Shown here: positions 27,630 through 39,220 of the stretch, piece after piece
Position numbering within the stretch: the first letter of the stretch is position 1
How the letters are laid out: every line of letters starts with the position of its first letter
Source of the DNA: Nocardioides terrae
GTDB lineage: Bacteria; Actinomycetota; Actinomycetes; Propionibacteriales; Nocardioidaceae
DNA: 64,000 nucleotides
Assembly: GCF_900112345.1 (NCBI RefSeq)
Contig: NZ_FOLB01000010.1
Coordinates: forward strand, 1-64,000
Reading direction: 5' to 3'
Made by a program: the position numbers and the translations under genes
The notes under the pieces: model-generated
What the model was told of the DNA's origin: nothing
Seen by the model: the letters and a program-made list of their open reading frames with translations, nothing else
Database searches by the model: none

Positions 27630-28802
27630 TCACAACCGGCGCACGAGCAGGCACGTGCCCTCGCCGCTCACCCGGGTCAGCACGATGGTGGCCTCGTTGG
27701 GGCCCTCGAGGGAGAGCGCGCGGCGCAGCTGCTCGGGGACCACCGACACCCCGCGCTTCTTGATGGTCAGCCGCCCGATGCCGCGCTCACGCAGGGCGGC
27801 GCGCAGCGCCCGCTCGCGGTAGGGGAGCTCCTCGAGCACCTGGTAGGTGGTGGCGAACGGCGTTCGGAAGGCGTCGTCGGAGGTCACGTAGGCGATGTGC
27901 TCGTCGACGAGTCCGCCGCCCACGCCGTCGGCCACGGCGGTGACGAGGCCGGCGCGTATGACGGCGCCGTCGGGCTCGTAGAGGAAGTCGCCGACGCTCC
28001 GGACAGACGCCGGCGCGTCGTCCTCGTCGGTCAGCGTGGCCAGACCGCCGTTCCCGATCACGGTCGCCCGTCGGCGTACCGTCGCCAGGCCGCCGGCCCA
28101 CAGCGCTGCCTCCTTGACGTCGCCGTGGTGACTGACCCACTCGGCCTCGACGCCGGCCGGGACCATCCCGTGGGGGATGCCGGGCGCGACCTTCACGCAC
28201 GCGTCGCGGGTCAGCAGCGTCTCGACGAACGACCACGACGGCGTCCAGCCCTCGGCGTCGAAGACCCGGCCGCGGGCACCCCGGCGGGCCGGGTCGGCGA
28301 AGGCGACCTCGAAGGCGGTGTGGTCGATCTCGGTGGCGTCCGCGACCTGCACGGCACCGGCCAGCCCGAGGGCGGCCAGGTTGGCCTGCGCCACCGCGAC
28401 GCGCTCGGGGTCCAGGTCGACGCCCGCGACGATGAGCCCCGCCCGCGACGCGGCGATCAGGTCGCCACCGACGCCGCAGCCCAGGTCGATCAGCGTCCGG
28501 GTGCCGTAGGCGGCCAGCCGTGCGGCGCGGTGCTCGGCGACGGCGAACCGGGTGGCCTGCTCGAGGCCGTCGGGGGTGAAGTACATCCGCTCGGCGAGCG
28601 CCCCGAACTTCTCCGCGGCCTTCGCCCGCAGCTCCGCCTGGGTCATCGCGACGGCGACGTACGACGCCGCCGTGTCCCCCGGGACCTCCTTGCGCAGGGT
28701 GCTCTGCGCCTTGAGCGGGTCGAGCCCGCGCAGCTCGGTCGCCCGGGCCAGGAGTCGCTGGCCGTCGTCGGTCAGCAGCCAGGCGAACGCGTCGAGCTCC
28801 AT
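27630..28802 (-). CDS. Class I SAM-dependent methyltransferase with THUMP-like C-terminal domain
   Basis: 390 residues. The N-terminal helical part (ELDAFAWLLTDDGQRLLARA, RKEVPGDTAASYVAVAMTQAELRAKAAEKFG) precedes a Rossmann SAM-binding core with LIDLGCGVGGDLIAAS, VAGVDLDPERVAVAQANLAALG and AFADPARRGARGRVF, an NPPY-like position reading DPAR. The C-terminal IGRLTIKKRGVSVVPEQLRRALSLEGPNEATIVLTR is THUMP-like. RNA is therefore a likely substrate, but no target is proven for this group to my knowledge. Confidence 0.8.
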   Translation of the reverse strand: MELDAFAWLLTDDGQRLLARATELRGLDPLKAQSTLRKEVPGDTAASYVAVAMTQAELRAKAAEKFGALAERMYFTPDGLEQATRFAVAEHRAARLAAYGTRTLIDLGCGVGGDLIAASRAGLIVAGVDLDPERVAVAQANLAALGLAGAVQVADATEIDHTAFEVAFADPARRGARGRVFDAEGWTPSWSFVETLLTRDACVKVAPGIPHGMVPAGVEAEWVSHHGDVKEAALWAGGLATVRRRATVIGNGGLATLTDEDDAPASVRSVGDFLYEPDGAVIRAGLVTAVADGVGGGLVDEHIAYVTSDDAFRTPFATTYQVLEELPYRERALRAALRERGIGRLTIKKRGVSVVPEQLRRALSLEGPNEATIVLTRVSGEGTCLLVRRL

Positions 28803-28851
28803 CCGGGCAGTCTCTCAGAGCGTGCCTCACGGACGGACGGGCGCAACCACC

Positions 28852-28878
28852 CTGGCACTCCCTCCGGGTGAGTGCTAA
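28852..28878 (+). promoter_or_regulatory. CIRCE operator 1 overlapping the groES promoter
   Basis: CTGGCACTC-N9-GAGTGCTAA matches the CIRCE consensus TTAGCACTC-N9-GAGTGCTAA with two changes in the left arm and a perfect right arm. A promoter overlaps it: TGGCAC (28853-28858), 17 bases, TAACGT (28876-28881). HrcA repression of groES-groEL is expected. Confidence 0.85.
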
Positions 28879-28886
28879 CGTCTGAC

Positions 28887-28913
28887 TTGGCACTCTCGAC
28901 CCGAGTGTGCCAA
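28887..28913 (+). promoter_or_regulatory. CIRCE operator 2 upstream of groES
   Basis: TTGGCACTC-N9-GTGTGCCAA is a second, weaker CIRCE-like repeat 8 bases after the first. The left arm has one change and the right arm two from consensus. Its arms complement each other with one mismatch. Confidence 0.7.
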
Positions 28914-29015
28914 CTGCCTGCCGGCTCGTGAGCGACCCCCGCGACGGCGCTGGAGCCAAGCAGGCGAAGACGTCCACTGATTCGCCCATCGAAGTGTGAA
29001 GGGGAGGTCGACACC

Positions 29016-29309
29016 GTGTCGATCAACATCAAGCCTCTCGAGGACCGCATCGTCATCAAGCAGGTCGAGGCTGAGCAGACGACCGCCTCCGGCCTGGTCA
29101 TCCCGGACACCGCCAAGGAGAAGCCCCAGGAGGGCGAGGTCCTGGCGGTCGGCCCGGGTCGCATCGACGACAACGGCAACCGCGTCCCGCTCGACGTCGC
29201 CGTCGGCGACAAGATCATCTACAGCAAGTACGGCGGCACCGAGGTCAAGTACGGCGGCGAGGAGTTCCTCATCCTCTCCGCCCGCGACATCCTCGCAGTC
29301 ATCGGCTGA
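29016..29309 (+). CDS. groES: Co-chaperonin GroES
   Basis: 97 residues, the standard length: [46 protein letters not shown], with the mobile loop at TTASGLVIP and the C-terminal [13 protein letters not shown]. It caps the GroEL ring. GTG 29016 follows a GGGGAGG. Two CIRCE operators precede it, and an unusually strong hairpin separates it from groEL. Confidence 0.97.
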   Translation: MSINIKPLEDRIVIKQVEAEQTTASGLVIPDTAKEKPQEGEVLAVGPGRIDDNGNRVPLDVAVGDKIIYSKYGGTEVKYGGEEFLILSARDILAVIG

Positions 29310-29325
29310 CGCAGCCCTGACATCC

Positions 29326-29377
29326 CGGGACGTCATGCGGACGGAGCGACTGCTCGCGCCGTCCGCATGACGTCCCG
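29326..29377 (+). terminator. 19-bp perfect hairpin between groES and groEL (attenuator/processing site)
   Basis: The left arm (29326-29344) starts CGGGACGTCATG and pairs without mismatch with the right arm (29359-29377) across a 14-base loop. It is followed by CTCCGTTTTC, a short T run. This looks like an intrinsic terminator inside the operon and could set a higher GroES than GroEL output, or act as an RNase site. Confidence 0.7.
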
Positions 29378-29390
29378 CTCCGTTTTCTGA

Positions 29391-31034
<1,644 letters not shown>

Positions 31035-31047
31035 CCTGAGCCACTGA

Positions 31048-31163
31048 CGAGTCGGCACAAGTTCGCCTCTCACAACGCCCGAGTCGGCAGAAGCTCGCGG
31101 AACCTCGCGAGCTTCTGCCGACTCGGCGTTTCTGGGGCGAAAGCTTCTGCCGACTCGGCGTGA
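31048..31163. repeat. Three copies of a GAGTCGGCAGAAGCT-type repeat; central pair forms a 20-bp terminator hairpin
   Basis: A partial copy at 31049-31066 (GAGTCGGCACAAGTTCGCC) precedes a perfect inverted pair, 31080-31099 and 31106-31125, with 20-bp arms and a 6-base loop. Another arm copy (AAGCTTCTGCCGACTCGGCG) is at 31141-31160. The hairpin lies 45 bases past groEL and is followed by GTTTCT, so it is the likely operon terminator. Confidence 0.75.
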
Positions 31164-31189
31164 GGTCGGGAACCGTCCACAATGGAGCG

Positions 31190-32374
31190 ATGCGAGCCAA
31201 GAGGACAGTGACGGCGCCGGTGACGGCGCTGGCGACGGCGCTGGCGTGCACGGCGACGGTGGCGGTCAGCGGGAACCCCGCCACAGCGGCCCCGGCGCTG
31301 GCCCGGGCCGGGACGCGGACGTGGCACGTGGGACCCGGCCGGACGCTCGCGACGCCCAGCGCCGCTGCCGCGGTGGCCCACGACGGGGACACCGTGCTGA
31401 TCGACGCTGCCACCTACGTCGGCGACGTGGCCACCTGGACCCAGGACGACCTGACTCTGCGCGGCGTGGGCGGCCGGGCCCGGCTGCGGGCCGGCGGCAG
31501 GAGCGCCCAGGGCAAGGCGATCTGGGTGATCGCCGGCGACCACACCAGGGTGGACCGCGTCGACTTCAGCGGCGCCGCGGTGCGTGACGGCAACGGCGCG
31601 GGCATCCGCCAGGAGGGTGTCGGGCTCACCGTCACCCGCAGCTGGTTCCACGACAACCAGGACGGCATCCTGACCGGTGCCGCCCCGGGCAGCGACGTCG
31701 TGGTCCGGCGGTCGCGGTTCTTCCGCAACGGCGCCGGCGACGGTTACACCCACAACCTCTACGTCGGCGGCGTCCGCTCGCTCACGGTCACCGGCAGCTA
31801 CCTCGGCCTCGCCGACGCCGGCCACGAGCTCAAGTCGCGCGCGGCCAGGAACACGATCGTCGGCAACCTGATCACCGACGGCGACGCGACGGCCAGCTAC
31901 TCCATCGACCTGCCCAACGGCGGCAGGTCGCTGGTCGCCGGCAACGTCATCGTCCAGGGGCCGCACTCGGAGAACTCGGCCCTGGTCTCCTACGGCGCCG
32001 AGGGCTTCGCGCCCGGCTCGCGCGAGCTGTGGGTGGTCAACAACACCTTCGTCAACCGGCGCACGACGGGCACGTTCGTCCGGCTCGCCAGCGGCAGCCA
32101 CGCCCAGCTCCGCAACAACCTGCTGGTCGGCCGGGGCGACCTCACCAACCTGGCCGGGATCTCGGCGCGGGCCAACCGCAGGGTCGGGAGCGGAAGGTTC
32201 GTAGACCCGCGCGCCGGCGACTTCCGGCTCCGGTCGGGGTCGCCGGCCATCGATCGCGGCGTGCGGGTGCCGAGGCGGTGGCGGGCGCGCTGGGAGTTCG
32301 TCCGCCCGGTCGGCCAGGTGCGCCGCCCGGTCGCCGGACGGATCGACCTGGGCGCCTACGAGCGGCGCCGCTGA
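31190..32374 (+). CDS. Secreted right-handed beta-helix repeat protein
   Basis: 394 residues. A signal peptide (about 1-40, basic start, Ala/Thr-rich core, ending near GNPATAAPALA) is followed by a Pro/Ser-poor parallel beta-helix with regularly spaced short strands: VDRVDFSGAAV, LTVTRSWFHDNQDGILTG, VVVRRSRFFRNGAGDG, LTVTGSYLG, NTIVGNLITDGD, SLVAGNVIVQG, LWVVNNTFVNRR. The C-terminal SPAIDRGV...GRIDLGAYERRR is typical of secreted beta-helix proteins. Catalytic type (polysaccharide lyase or other) cannot be told. ATG 31190 has GGAG upstream. Confidence 0.82.
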   Translation: MRAKRTVTAPVTALATALACTATVAVSGNPATAAPALARAGTRTWHVGPGRTLATPSAAAAVAHDGDTVLIDAATYVGDVATWTQDDLTLRGVGGRARLRAGGRSAQGKAIWVIAGDHTRVDRVDFSGAAVRDGNGAGIRQEGVGLTVTRSWFHDNQDGILTGAAPGSDVVVRRSRFFRNGAGDGYTHNLYVGGVRSLTVTGSYLGLADAGHELKSRAARNTIVGNLITDGDATASYSIDLPNGGRSLVAGNVIVQGPHSENSALVSYGAEGFAPGSRELWVVNNTFVNRRTTGTFVRLASGSHAQLRNNLLVGRGDLTNLAGISARANRRVGSGRFVDPRAGDFRLRSGSPAIDRGVRVPRRWRARWEFVRPVGQVRRPVAGRIDLGAYERRR

Positions 32375-32464
32375 CGTCCGACCGGTGGCGGAGCCGGCAG
32401 ATCGTCTCGTCCGCGAAACCGAAGGGGAACGACACCGTGACCCGACGTCGGTCAGACTGTCCCC

Positions 32465-33400
32465 ATGCTGTGGAGAGTGCGCACCACCCTTCCGGACAGT
32501 CCAGGCACGCTGGCGCTGCTCGCGCAGCGCTGCGGTGACGCCGACGTCAACATCCTGCGGCTGCAGATCTTCCCGGGCGTCGAGGACGTCACCGACGAGA
32601 TCGTGCTGAGCACCGACGACTCGTGGTCGGCGGGCCGGATCGTCGAGCTCGTCTCCGGGGCTGGCGGTAGGGACGTCGTCGCGCAGCCGAGCACGGAGGC
32701 GGCGCTGGAGGACCAGCCGACCCGCTACGTCAGGGCCGCCCGCGCGACCCTCGACCACCCGATGCACTTCCCCGAGATCGTCGCCCAGCTCTTCGACGCG
32801 GAGGCCGAGCCCACCGACCCCGGCGTCGTCCACGACACCATGGAGATGGTGGTCGGCGACGTCCAGGTCCAGGTGCACCGGACGGCTCCGTTCACTCCCA
32901 CCGAGCGCGCTCGCGGCGCGGCCATGGCCGACCTCGTCAACGACCGGCTCGCCCGGACCGGTCACCTGCACGCGGCGGAGGCCACCACCGAGCCGGAGCC
33001 CGAGCCGGCCGAGCAGAGCCCCGCACCGCTCGGCACCCCCACCTCGCCGGCGTACGTCGTCGAGGACGACTCGATCTCGGCCTACGTCGAGGGCGTGGTC
33101 GTGGGGACGGCCACGCTCGGCGCGACCGAGACGCACGGCGACGGCACCACCGCCCTCGACCTCGACCTCGACGTCGAAGCCGCCTGGCAACGACGCGGGA
33201 TCGGCACCCGACTGCTGCTCGGCGCCGGGCGGATCGCGCGCACCCGGGGCGCTGACGAGCTGCTGCTGACCACCGCCGCGGACAACGACGCGGTCCTCCC
33301 CATGGTGCTCGGGGCCGGCCTGCGCGGCCGGATCAGGATGGCCGGCGACCAGCTCACCGTGCGGGTCTCGGTCGGCGGCCTCAAGCCCCTGGCCGGCTAG
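32465..33400 (+). CDS. ACT-domain/GNAT N-acetyltransferase fusion
   Basis: 311 residues. The N-terminal 75 residues fit an ACT fold (MLWRVRTTLPDSPGTLALLAQRCGDADVNILRLQIFPG), the usual amino-acid sensor. A middle region follows, then a Glu/Pro/Thr linker (about 165-190) and a C-terminal GNAT fold (LDLDLDVEAAWQRRGIGTRLLLGAGRIARTRGADELLLTTAADNDAVLPMVLGAGLRG). ACT-GNAT enzymes regulated by amino acids have been described in actinobacteria as protein lysine acetyltransferases. Assigning that role here is an inference. It stands alone upstream of guaB. Confidence 0.75.
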   Translation: MLWRVRTTLPDSPGTLALLAQRCGDADVNILRLQIFPGVEDVTDEIVLSTDDSWSAGRIVELVSGAGGRDVVAQPSTEAALEDQPTRYVRAARATLDHPMHFPEIVAQLFDAEAEPTDPGVVHDTMEMVVGDVQVQVHRTAPFTPTERARGAAMADLVNDRLARTGHLHAAEATTEPEPEPAEQSPAPLGTPTSPAYVVEDDSISAYVEGVVVGTATLGATETHGDGTTALDLDLDVEAAWQRRGIGTRLLLGAGRIARTRGADELLLTTAADNDAVLPMVLGAGLRGRIRMAGDQLTVRVSVGGLKPLAG

Positions 33401-33462
33401 GAGGCTGGTCCCTCGTCTCGCCTCCGACCGTGGATTCGGGGTCGAGGCGGAAACCGCCGTAG

Positions 33463-35333
<1,871 letters not shown>

Positions 35334-35354
35334 CGGCCGCCGCGACCGGGAGGG

Positions 35355-36272
35355 TCAGGCCACGTCCCGCCGGCGGACGACCACCAGCGTGAGGCCGACC
35401 AGCGCGACGACGTAAGCCACGACGGTGACAAGCGCCCGGCCGCCGGAGATGTCGACCAGCACCCCGGGCGCGCCGCCCGCCTTGCCGACCAGGGCGCCGA
35501 CCAGCGAGCCGGCCGCGGTCCCGGGCAGCACGTGGGTGATCGCGTCCACGACCGAGAGCAGGCTGCCGACACCGCGCAGCAGGTTCTCGACGACCAGCAG
35601 CCAGACCAGGCCGAGGCCGACGGCCAGGGCCGGGCCCTTGGCGAGCACGCCGGCGGCGAAGCCGAGCAGCGCCCACATCTCCAGGACCAGCAGCCCGCCG
35701 CCGAACGACCGTGCCACGTCGCCGAGCCCCGGCATGGTGAGCGAGTGCCCCTCGGTGGCCGCGATCAGCGACGAGCAGCCCAGGCACAGCACCGTCGAGA
35801 CCAGCATGACCAGCACGACGAACGCGCTGACCGCCAGCAGCGACCCGATCGTCACCGACGTGCGAGGCTTCCCCTGGGTGAAGACCGTCTTCCAGGTGCC
35901 CCAGGCGAAGCCGTTGCCGGCCGCCAGCGCGCCGAGCACCATCACCAGCGCGCCGCCGAACATCGGCAGGCCCTGCACCATCACGTCGGGGACCGCCGGA
36001 GGTAACAGGCCGGCGAGCAGCTGCGCCTTCGTCTCGCCCTCGTTGGAGAAGCCGCTGTCCCCGCTCCGGTAGGCCAGGTAGTCGAAGAGGTAGCCGAACA
36101 TCAGCGAGAGCGCGAGCCACGCGCCGACGACGATCCAGACCGCCGGCCACTTGCGCAGCCGCATCAGCTCGGCCCTCGTGCTGTCGACGATCCCGCCCAG
36201 GGTCCCGTTCATGGTCCCGTTCATGGTCCCGTTCGTGGTCCCGTTCGTGGTCCCGTTCGTGGTCGCGTTCAT
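35355..36272 (-). CDS. ABC-2 type transporter permease with NGT-repeat N-terminus
   Basis: 305 residues with six predicted membrane segments, starting at WPAVWIVVGAWLALSLMFGYLFDYLAY and ending VTVVAYVVALVGLTLVVVRRRDVA. The first 24 residues are a four-residue repeat, (T/M)NGT, coded by a 12-bp tandem repeat. In-frame ATGs at 36224 and 36212 offer later starts. The gene overlaps the ATPase gene upstream as ATGA. It is one half of an exporter adjacent to a two-component system, a common drug or peptide defence layout. Confidence 0.85.
   Translation of the reverse strand: MNATTNGTTNGTTNGTMNGTMNGTLGGIVDSTRAELMRLRKWPAVWIVVGAWLALSLMFGYLFDYLAYRSGDSGFSNEGETKAQLLAGLLPPAVPDVMVQGLPMFGGALVMVLGALAAGNGFAWGTWKTVFTQGKPRTSVTIGSLLAVSAFVVLVMLVSTVLCLGCSSLIAATEGHSLTMPGLGDVARSFGGGLLVLEMWALLGFAAGVLAKGPALAVGLGLVWLLVVENLLRGVGSLLSVVDAITHVLPGTAAGSLVGALVGKAGGAPGVLVDISGGRALVTVVAYVVALVGLTLVVVRRRDVA
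36201..36272. repeat. Six tandem 12-bp repeats inside the permease start
   Basis: The plus-strand unit GGTCCCGTTC(A/G)T occurs six times, the last with one change (GGTCGCGTTCAT). Units are in frame and code for (T/M)NGT. A change in copy number would lengthen or shorten the N-terminus and change the number of candidate start codons without breaking the frame. Confidence 0.9.
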
Positions 36273-37225
36273 GACACCTTCTCCTTCGTCGTGTGCTGGT
36301 CGCCGGTCATCTCGAAGAAGACCTCCTCGAGCGACCGCTCCCTCGCGCTGATCTCGTGCACGTCCAGTCCGGCGGCCACCAGGGCCCGGGCCAGCTCCGG
36401 TGCCGCGTCGGCGGCCAGGTCCAGGTCGAGCGACCCGTCCTTCTCGCGGCGCACGCCGTCGTCGCCGGCCAGCCGCATCGCGACCGCGATCGCGGCGTCC
36501 TCGGGCTCGGCCCGCACGCGCAGCGTGACGCCGCCGCGGAGCTCGGCGACCGTGGACTCGCGCAGCAGCCGGCCCTGGTCGATCACGCCGACCCGGTCGC
36601 AGATCTCCTGCACCTCCGCCAGCAGGTGGCTGGAGAGGAGCACGGTCTGGCCGCCGCGCGCCAGCGACACCACCAGCGCGCGCATGTCGGCCATGCCGGC
36701 CGGGTCGAGGCCGTTCGTCGGCTCGTCGAGCACGATCAGCTCGGGCGAGCCGAGCAGCGCGGCGGCGACGCCGAGCCGCTGCTTCATGCCCAGGGAGTAG
36801 CCCTTGAACCGGTCGTCGGCGCGCCCGGTCAGGTCCACCAGGTCGAGCACCCGCTCGACCTCCTCGTCACCGAGCCGCCGGTAGCGGGCCAGTGCGCGGA
36901 GGTTGTCGCGCCCGCTCAGGTAGGGGAAGAAGCCCGGCCCCTCGATCAGTGCTCCCACCCGGGCGGTCACGTCGGCGGCACCGGCGGGTCGCCCCACCAC
37001 CGTCGCCGTGCCCGCGGTGGGCCGAACCAGGCCGAGCACCATCCGCAGCGTGGTCGTCTTGCCGGCGCCGTTGGGTCCCAGGAAGCCGTAGACCTCGCCG
37101 CGCCGGACCGTCATGCCGACCCCGTCGACGGCCAGCCGGTCGCTGTACCGCTTGGTCAGCCCGTCGGTCCTCACCACCAGGTCGTCCCTGGGCTCGTTCC
37201 TCACGTCGTTCCGTAGCTCATCCAT
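36269..37225 (-). CDS. ABC transporter ATP-binding protein (exporter type)
   Basis: 318 residues. Walker A GPNGAGKTTTLRMVLGL near residue 50, Q-loop region ALIEGPGFFPYLSGRDNL, ABC signature YSLGMKQRLGVAAALLG, Walker B LIVLDEPTNGLDPAGM, and the switch His in VLLSSHLLAEV. A C-terminal DUF4162-like tail (SARERSLEEVFFEMTGD) is typical of drug-export ATPases. ATG 37225 is used; ATG 37237 adds four residues. It forms an operon with the permease and faces the sensor kinase gene. Confidence 0.92.
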   Translation of the reverse strand: MDELRNDVRNEPRDDLVVRTDGLTKRYSDRLAVDGVGMTVRRGEVYGFLGPNGAGKTTTLRMVLGLVRPTAGTATVVGRPAGAADVTARVGALIEGPGFFPYLSGRDNLRALARYRRLGDEEVERVLDLVDLTGRADDRFKGYSLGMKQRLGVAAALLGSPELIVLDEPTNGLDPAGMADMRALVVSLARGGQTVLLSSHLLAEVQEICDRVGVIDQGRLLRESTVAELRGGVTLRVRAEPEDAAIAVAMRLAGDDGVRREKDGSLDLDLAADAAPELARALVAAGLDVHEISARERSLEEVFFEMTGDQHTTKEKVS

Positions 37226-37283
37226 GCGTCCCACCATCGCCGAGCAGATCCCGCCGCGCGTCGCCCCGCAGGAGGCTCCGGCC

Positions 37284-37299
37284 TACGCAGGACCGCGTA
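37284..37299. promoter_or_regulatory. Candidate response-regulator site 1, TACGCA-GGAC-CGCGTA
   Basis: A 16-bp inverted repeat in the 131-base divergent region between the ABC exporter and the sensor kinase. The same motif, with the same 4-base spacer, recurs just after the response regulator gene. Confidence 0.55.
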
Positions 37300-37356
37300 G
37301 ATCCGAGGCGCCCCGGGCCGTACGCGTCAGGGCCCGCGCGCGGCTAGCGTCGAGGC

Positions 37357-38478
37357 ATGTCACAACCCGCTCGTGCCCTCGTCCCCTGGCTGGCCGGAGT
37401 GGCGCTGGTCGTCATCGTGATGGGAACCCTGGGCGCGAACCTGCACGCCGACGTCTCGGGGCCGGCCGTGTGGGGTGCCCTGCTCGCCGGCGGCGCGGTG
37501 CTGCCCGCGCTGCTCCCCCTCCCGACCCAGGTCGCCCTGCCGCTGAGCGGCGTCTTGGTCGGCCTCTACTTCACGGCGGGGTACGCCGACGGGCCGGTGT
37601 TCCTCGCGGTCCCGGCCCTGGCGCTGGTGCACGCGTCCCGGGTCGCGCCGCGTCGCTGGGCCGTCCCGGCCCTCCTGGCCGTGGTCGCCGTCGTGGCCGG
37701 CCTGTGGCTGCGCCACGTCCTCCACAACGCCGACCGCGCACCCAGCCTGTGGCAGGCCGTCGGCGTGACCGCCCTCGTCGCCGCCGCGGGCGCCGCAGGA
37801 GCGGCCGGCCGGTCCCGCCGCGCCGCGGCCGCCGAGCGCGCCCGCAGCGTCGCGGGGGAGGAGCGGCTCCGGATGGCCGCCGACCTGCACGACGGCGTGG
37901 GGCACGGGCTCGCGGTGATCGCCATGCAGGCCGGTGCCGCGCTGCACGTCCTCGACCGGGACACCGAGGCGGCGCGGGCCAGCCTCGAGGCGATCCGGTC
38001 GACCAGCAAGGAGTCGCTGGACCTGCTCCGCACCCAGCTCGCCCGACTGTCCGACCCGGCCGACGCGCCCCGGACACCGGTGCCGGGCCCGGCCGACCTC
38101 CGGGCCCTCGTGGCGCGGGTCAGGGCGGGCGGGCTGGCCGTCGGGCTCGACGCCCCCGACGACCTCGACGACCTCCCCGACGACGTCGGGCGCGCCGTCT
38201 ACGCCGTGGTGCAGGAGGGGCTGACCAACGTGCTCCGGCACGCCGCCGCCTCCAGTGCCGCGGTCTCCGTCCGCAGGTCTCCGTCGGGCGTCGTGGTGAC
38301 CGTCGAGGACGACGGCCACGGCCCGGCCGCTGACAGCGCGGGCGGCGGGCTCGGGCTGGTCGGGATGCGCTCGCGCGTGGAGGCGCTCGGCGGCAGGCTC
38401 GAGGCGGGCCCGCGCGGAGGCACGGCCGGCTTCCGGGTCCGGGCGACGATGCCCCTGACCGCCGGAGTGACCCGATGA
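37357..38478 (+). CDS. Two-component sensor histidine kinase (NarL-linked HisKA_3 type)
   Basis: 373 residues. Four to five membrane helices fill residues 8-140, with no large extracytoplasmic loop. The dimerisation domain carries the phosphorylated His178 in RMAADLHDGVGHGLAVIAMQ. The ATPase domain has VVQEGLTNVLRHA, VTVEDDGHGP and GGGLGLVGMRSRVEALGG. Kinases with short loops often sense within the membrane or through a nearby transporter. The stop overlaps the regulator start as ATGA. Confidence 0.9.
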   Translation: MSQPARALVPWLAGVALVVIVMGTLGANLHADVSGPAVWGALLAGGAVLPALLPLPTQVALPLSGVLVGLYFTAGYADGPVFLAVPALALVHASRVAPRRWAVPALLAVVAVVAGLWLRHVLHNADRAPSLWQAVGVTALVAAAGAAGAAGRSRRAAAAERARSVAGEERLRMAADLHDGVGHGLAVIAMQAGAALHVLDRDTEAARASLEAIRSTSKESLDLLRTQLARLSDPADAPRTPVPGPADLRALVARVRAGGLAVGLDAPDDLDDLPDDVGRAVYAVVQEGLTNVLRHAAASSAAVSVRRSPSGVVVTVEDDGHGPAADSAGGGLGLVGMRSRVEALGGRLEAGPRGGTAGFRVRATMPLTAGVTR

Positions 38479-39140
38479 GCCACGAGAGGATCCGGGTGGC
38501 CCTCGTCGACGACCAGCCGCTCCTGCGGATGGGGCTGGCCACCATCGTGAACGCCGAGCCGGACCTCGAGCTGGTCGGCGAGGCCGGCGACGGGCGCGAG
38601 GGGTTGGCGCTCCTGCGCCGGACCCGGCCGGACGTCGTGCTGTGCGACATCCGGATGCCCGTGCTCGACGGGCTGGGCCTGCTCGAGCAGGTCGGCCGGG
38701 ACGAGTCGCTGGCCGGCGTACGCGTGGTGGTGCTGACGACGTTCGAGCTCGACGAGTACGTCTTCGAGGCGCTGCGCCTGGGCGCGAGCGGCTTCCTGCT
38801 CAAGGACGCCGAGCCGAGCGCGCTGCTCGACGCGGTGCGGGTCGTCGCCGACGGAGGGTCGTTGCTCGCCCCCTCGGTCACCCGTCGGGTGATCGAGGAG
38901 TTCGGTGCGAGCAAGCGGGCGCCCCGGCCGCACCCCCGTCTGGGCGACCTCACCGAGCGCGAGCGCGAGATCGTGGGCTGGGTGGCGACCGGACGCTCGA
39001 ACACCGAGATCGCCGACGCCCTCTTCCTCAGCCCGGACACGGTCCGCACCCACGTCAGCCGCGCGATGGTGAAGCTGCAGGCACGCGACCGGGCCCAGCT
39101 CGTCGTCTTCGCCATCGAGTCAGGTCTCCGGGCGGACTGA
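38475..39140 (+). CDS. LuxR/NarL-family response regulator
   Basis: 221 residues. The receiver domain (1-120) has VALVDDQPLLRMG, the phospho-acceptor Asp58 in VVLCDIRMPVLDG, the Thr of VVLTTF and the Lys of FLLKDAEP. A GerE/LuxR helix-turn-helix closes the protein (LTEREREIVGWVATGRSNTEIADALFLSPDTVRTHVSRAMVKL). With the kinase it most likely controls the facing ABC exporter. Confidence 0.93.
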   Translation: MSHERIRVALVDDQPLLRMGLATIVNAEPDLELVGEAGDGREGLALLRRTRPDVVLCDIRMPVLDGLGLLEQVGRDESLAGVRVVVLTTFELDEYVFEALRLGASGFLLKDAEPSALLDAVRVVADGGSLLAPSVTRRVIEEFGASKRAPRPHPRLGDLTEREREIVGWVATGRSNTEIADALFLSPDTVRTHVSRAMVKLQARDRAQLVVFAIESGLRAD

Positions 39141-39146
39141 GCGGCG

Positions 39147-39162
39147 TACGCAACACTGCGTA
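39147..39162. promoter_or_regulatory. Candidate response-regulator site 2, TACGCA-ACAC-TGCGTA
   Basis: A perfect 16-bp inverted repeat (8-bp arms if the outer C/G is counted), 6 bases after the response regulator stop and 58 before the oxidoreductase start. It matches site 1 at 37284 in arms and spacing, so the oxidoreductase may belong to the same regulon. Confidence 0.5.
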
Positions 39163-39220
39163 CGTCGGTGCCGCGAGCGCGCGGACGCGCCCGGCCCTCG
39201 GGAGTGCCACCGTGGAGGGC

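Noticed and set aside
36201-36272. Possible CRISPR or origin-type iterons
   Set aside because: 12-bp units are in frame inside a coding gene and no replication gene is near.
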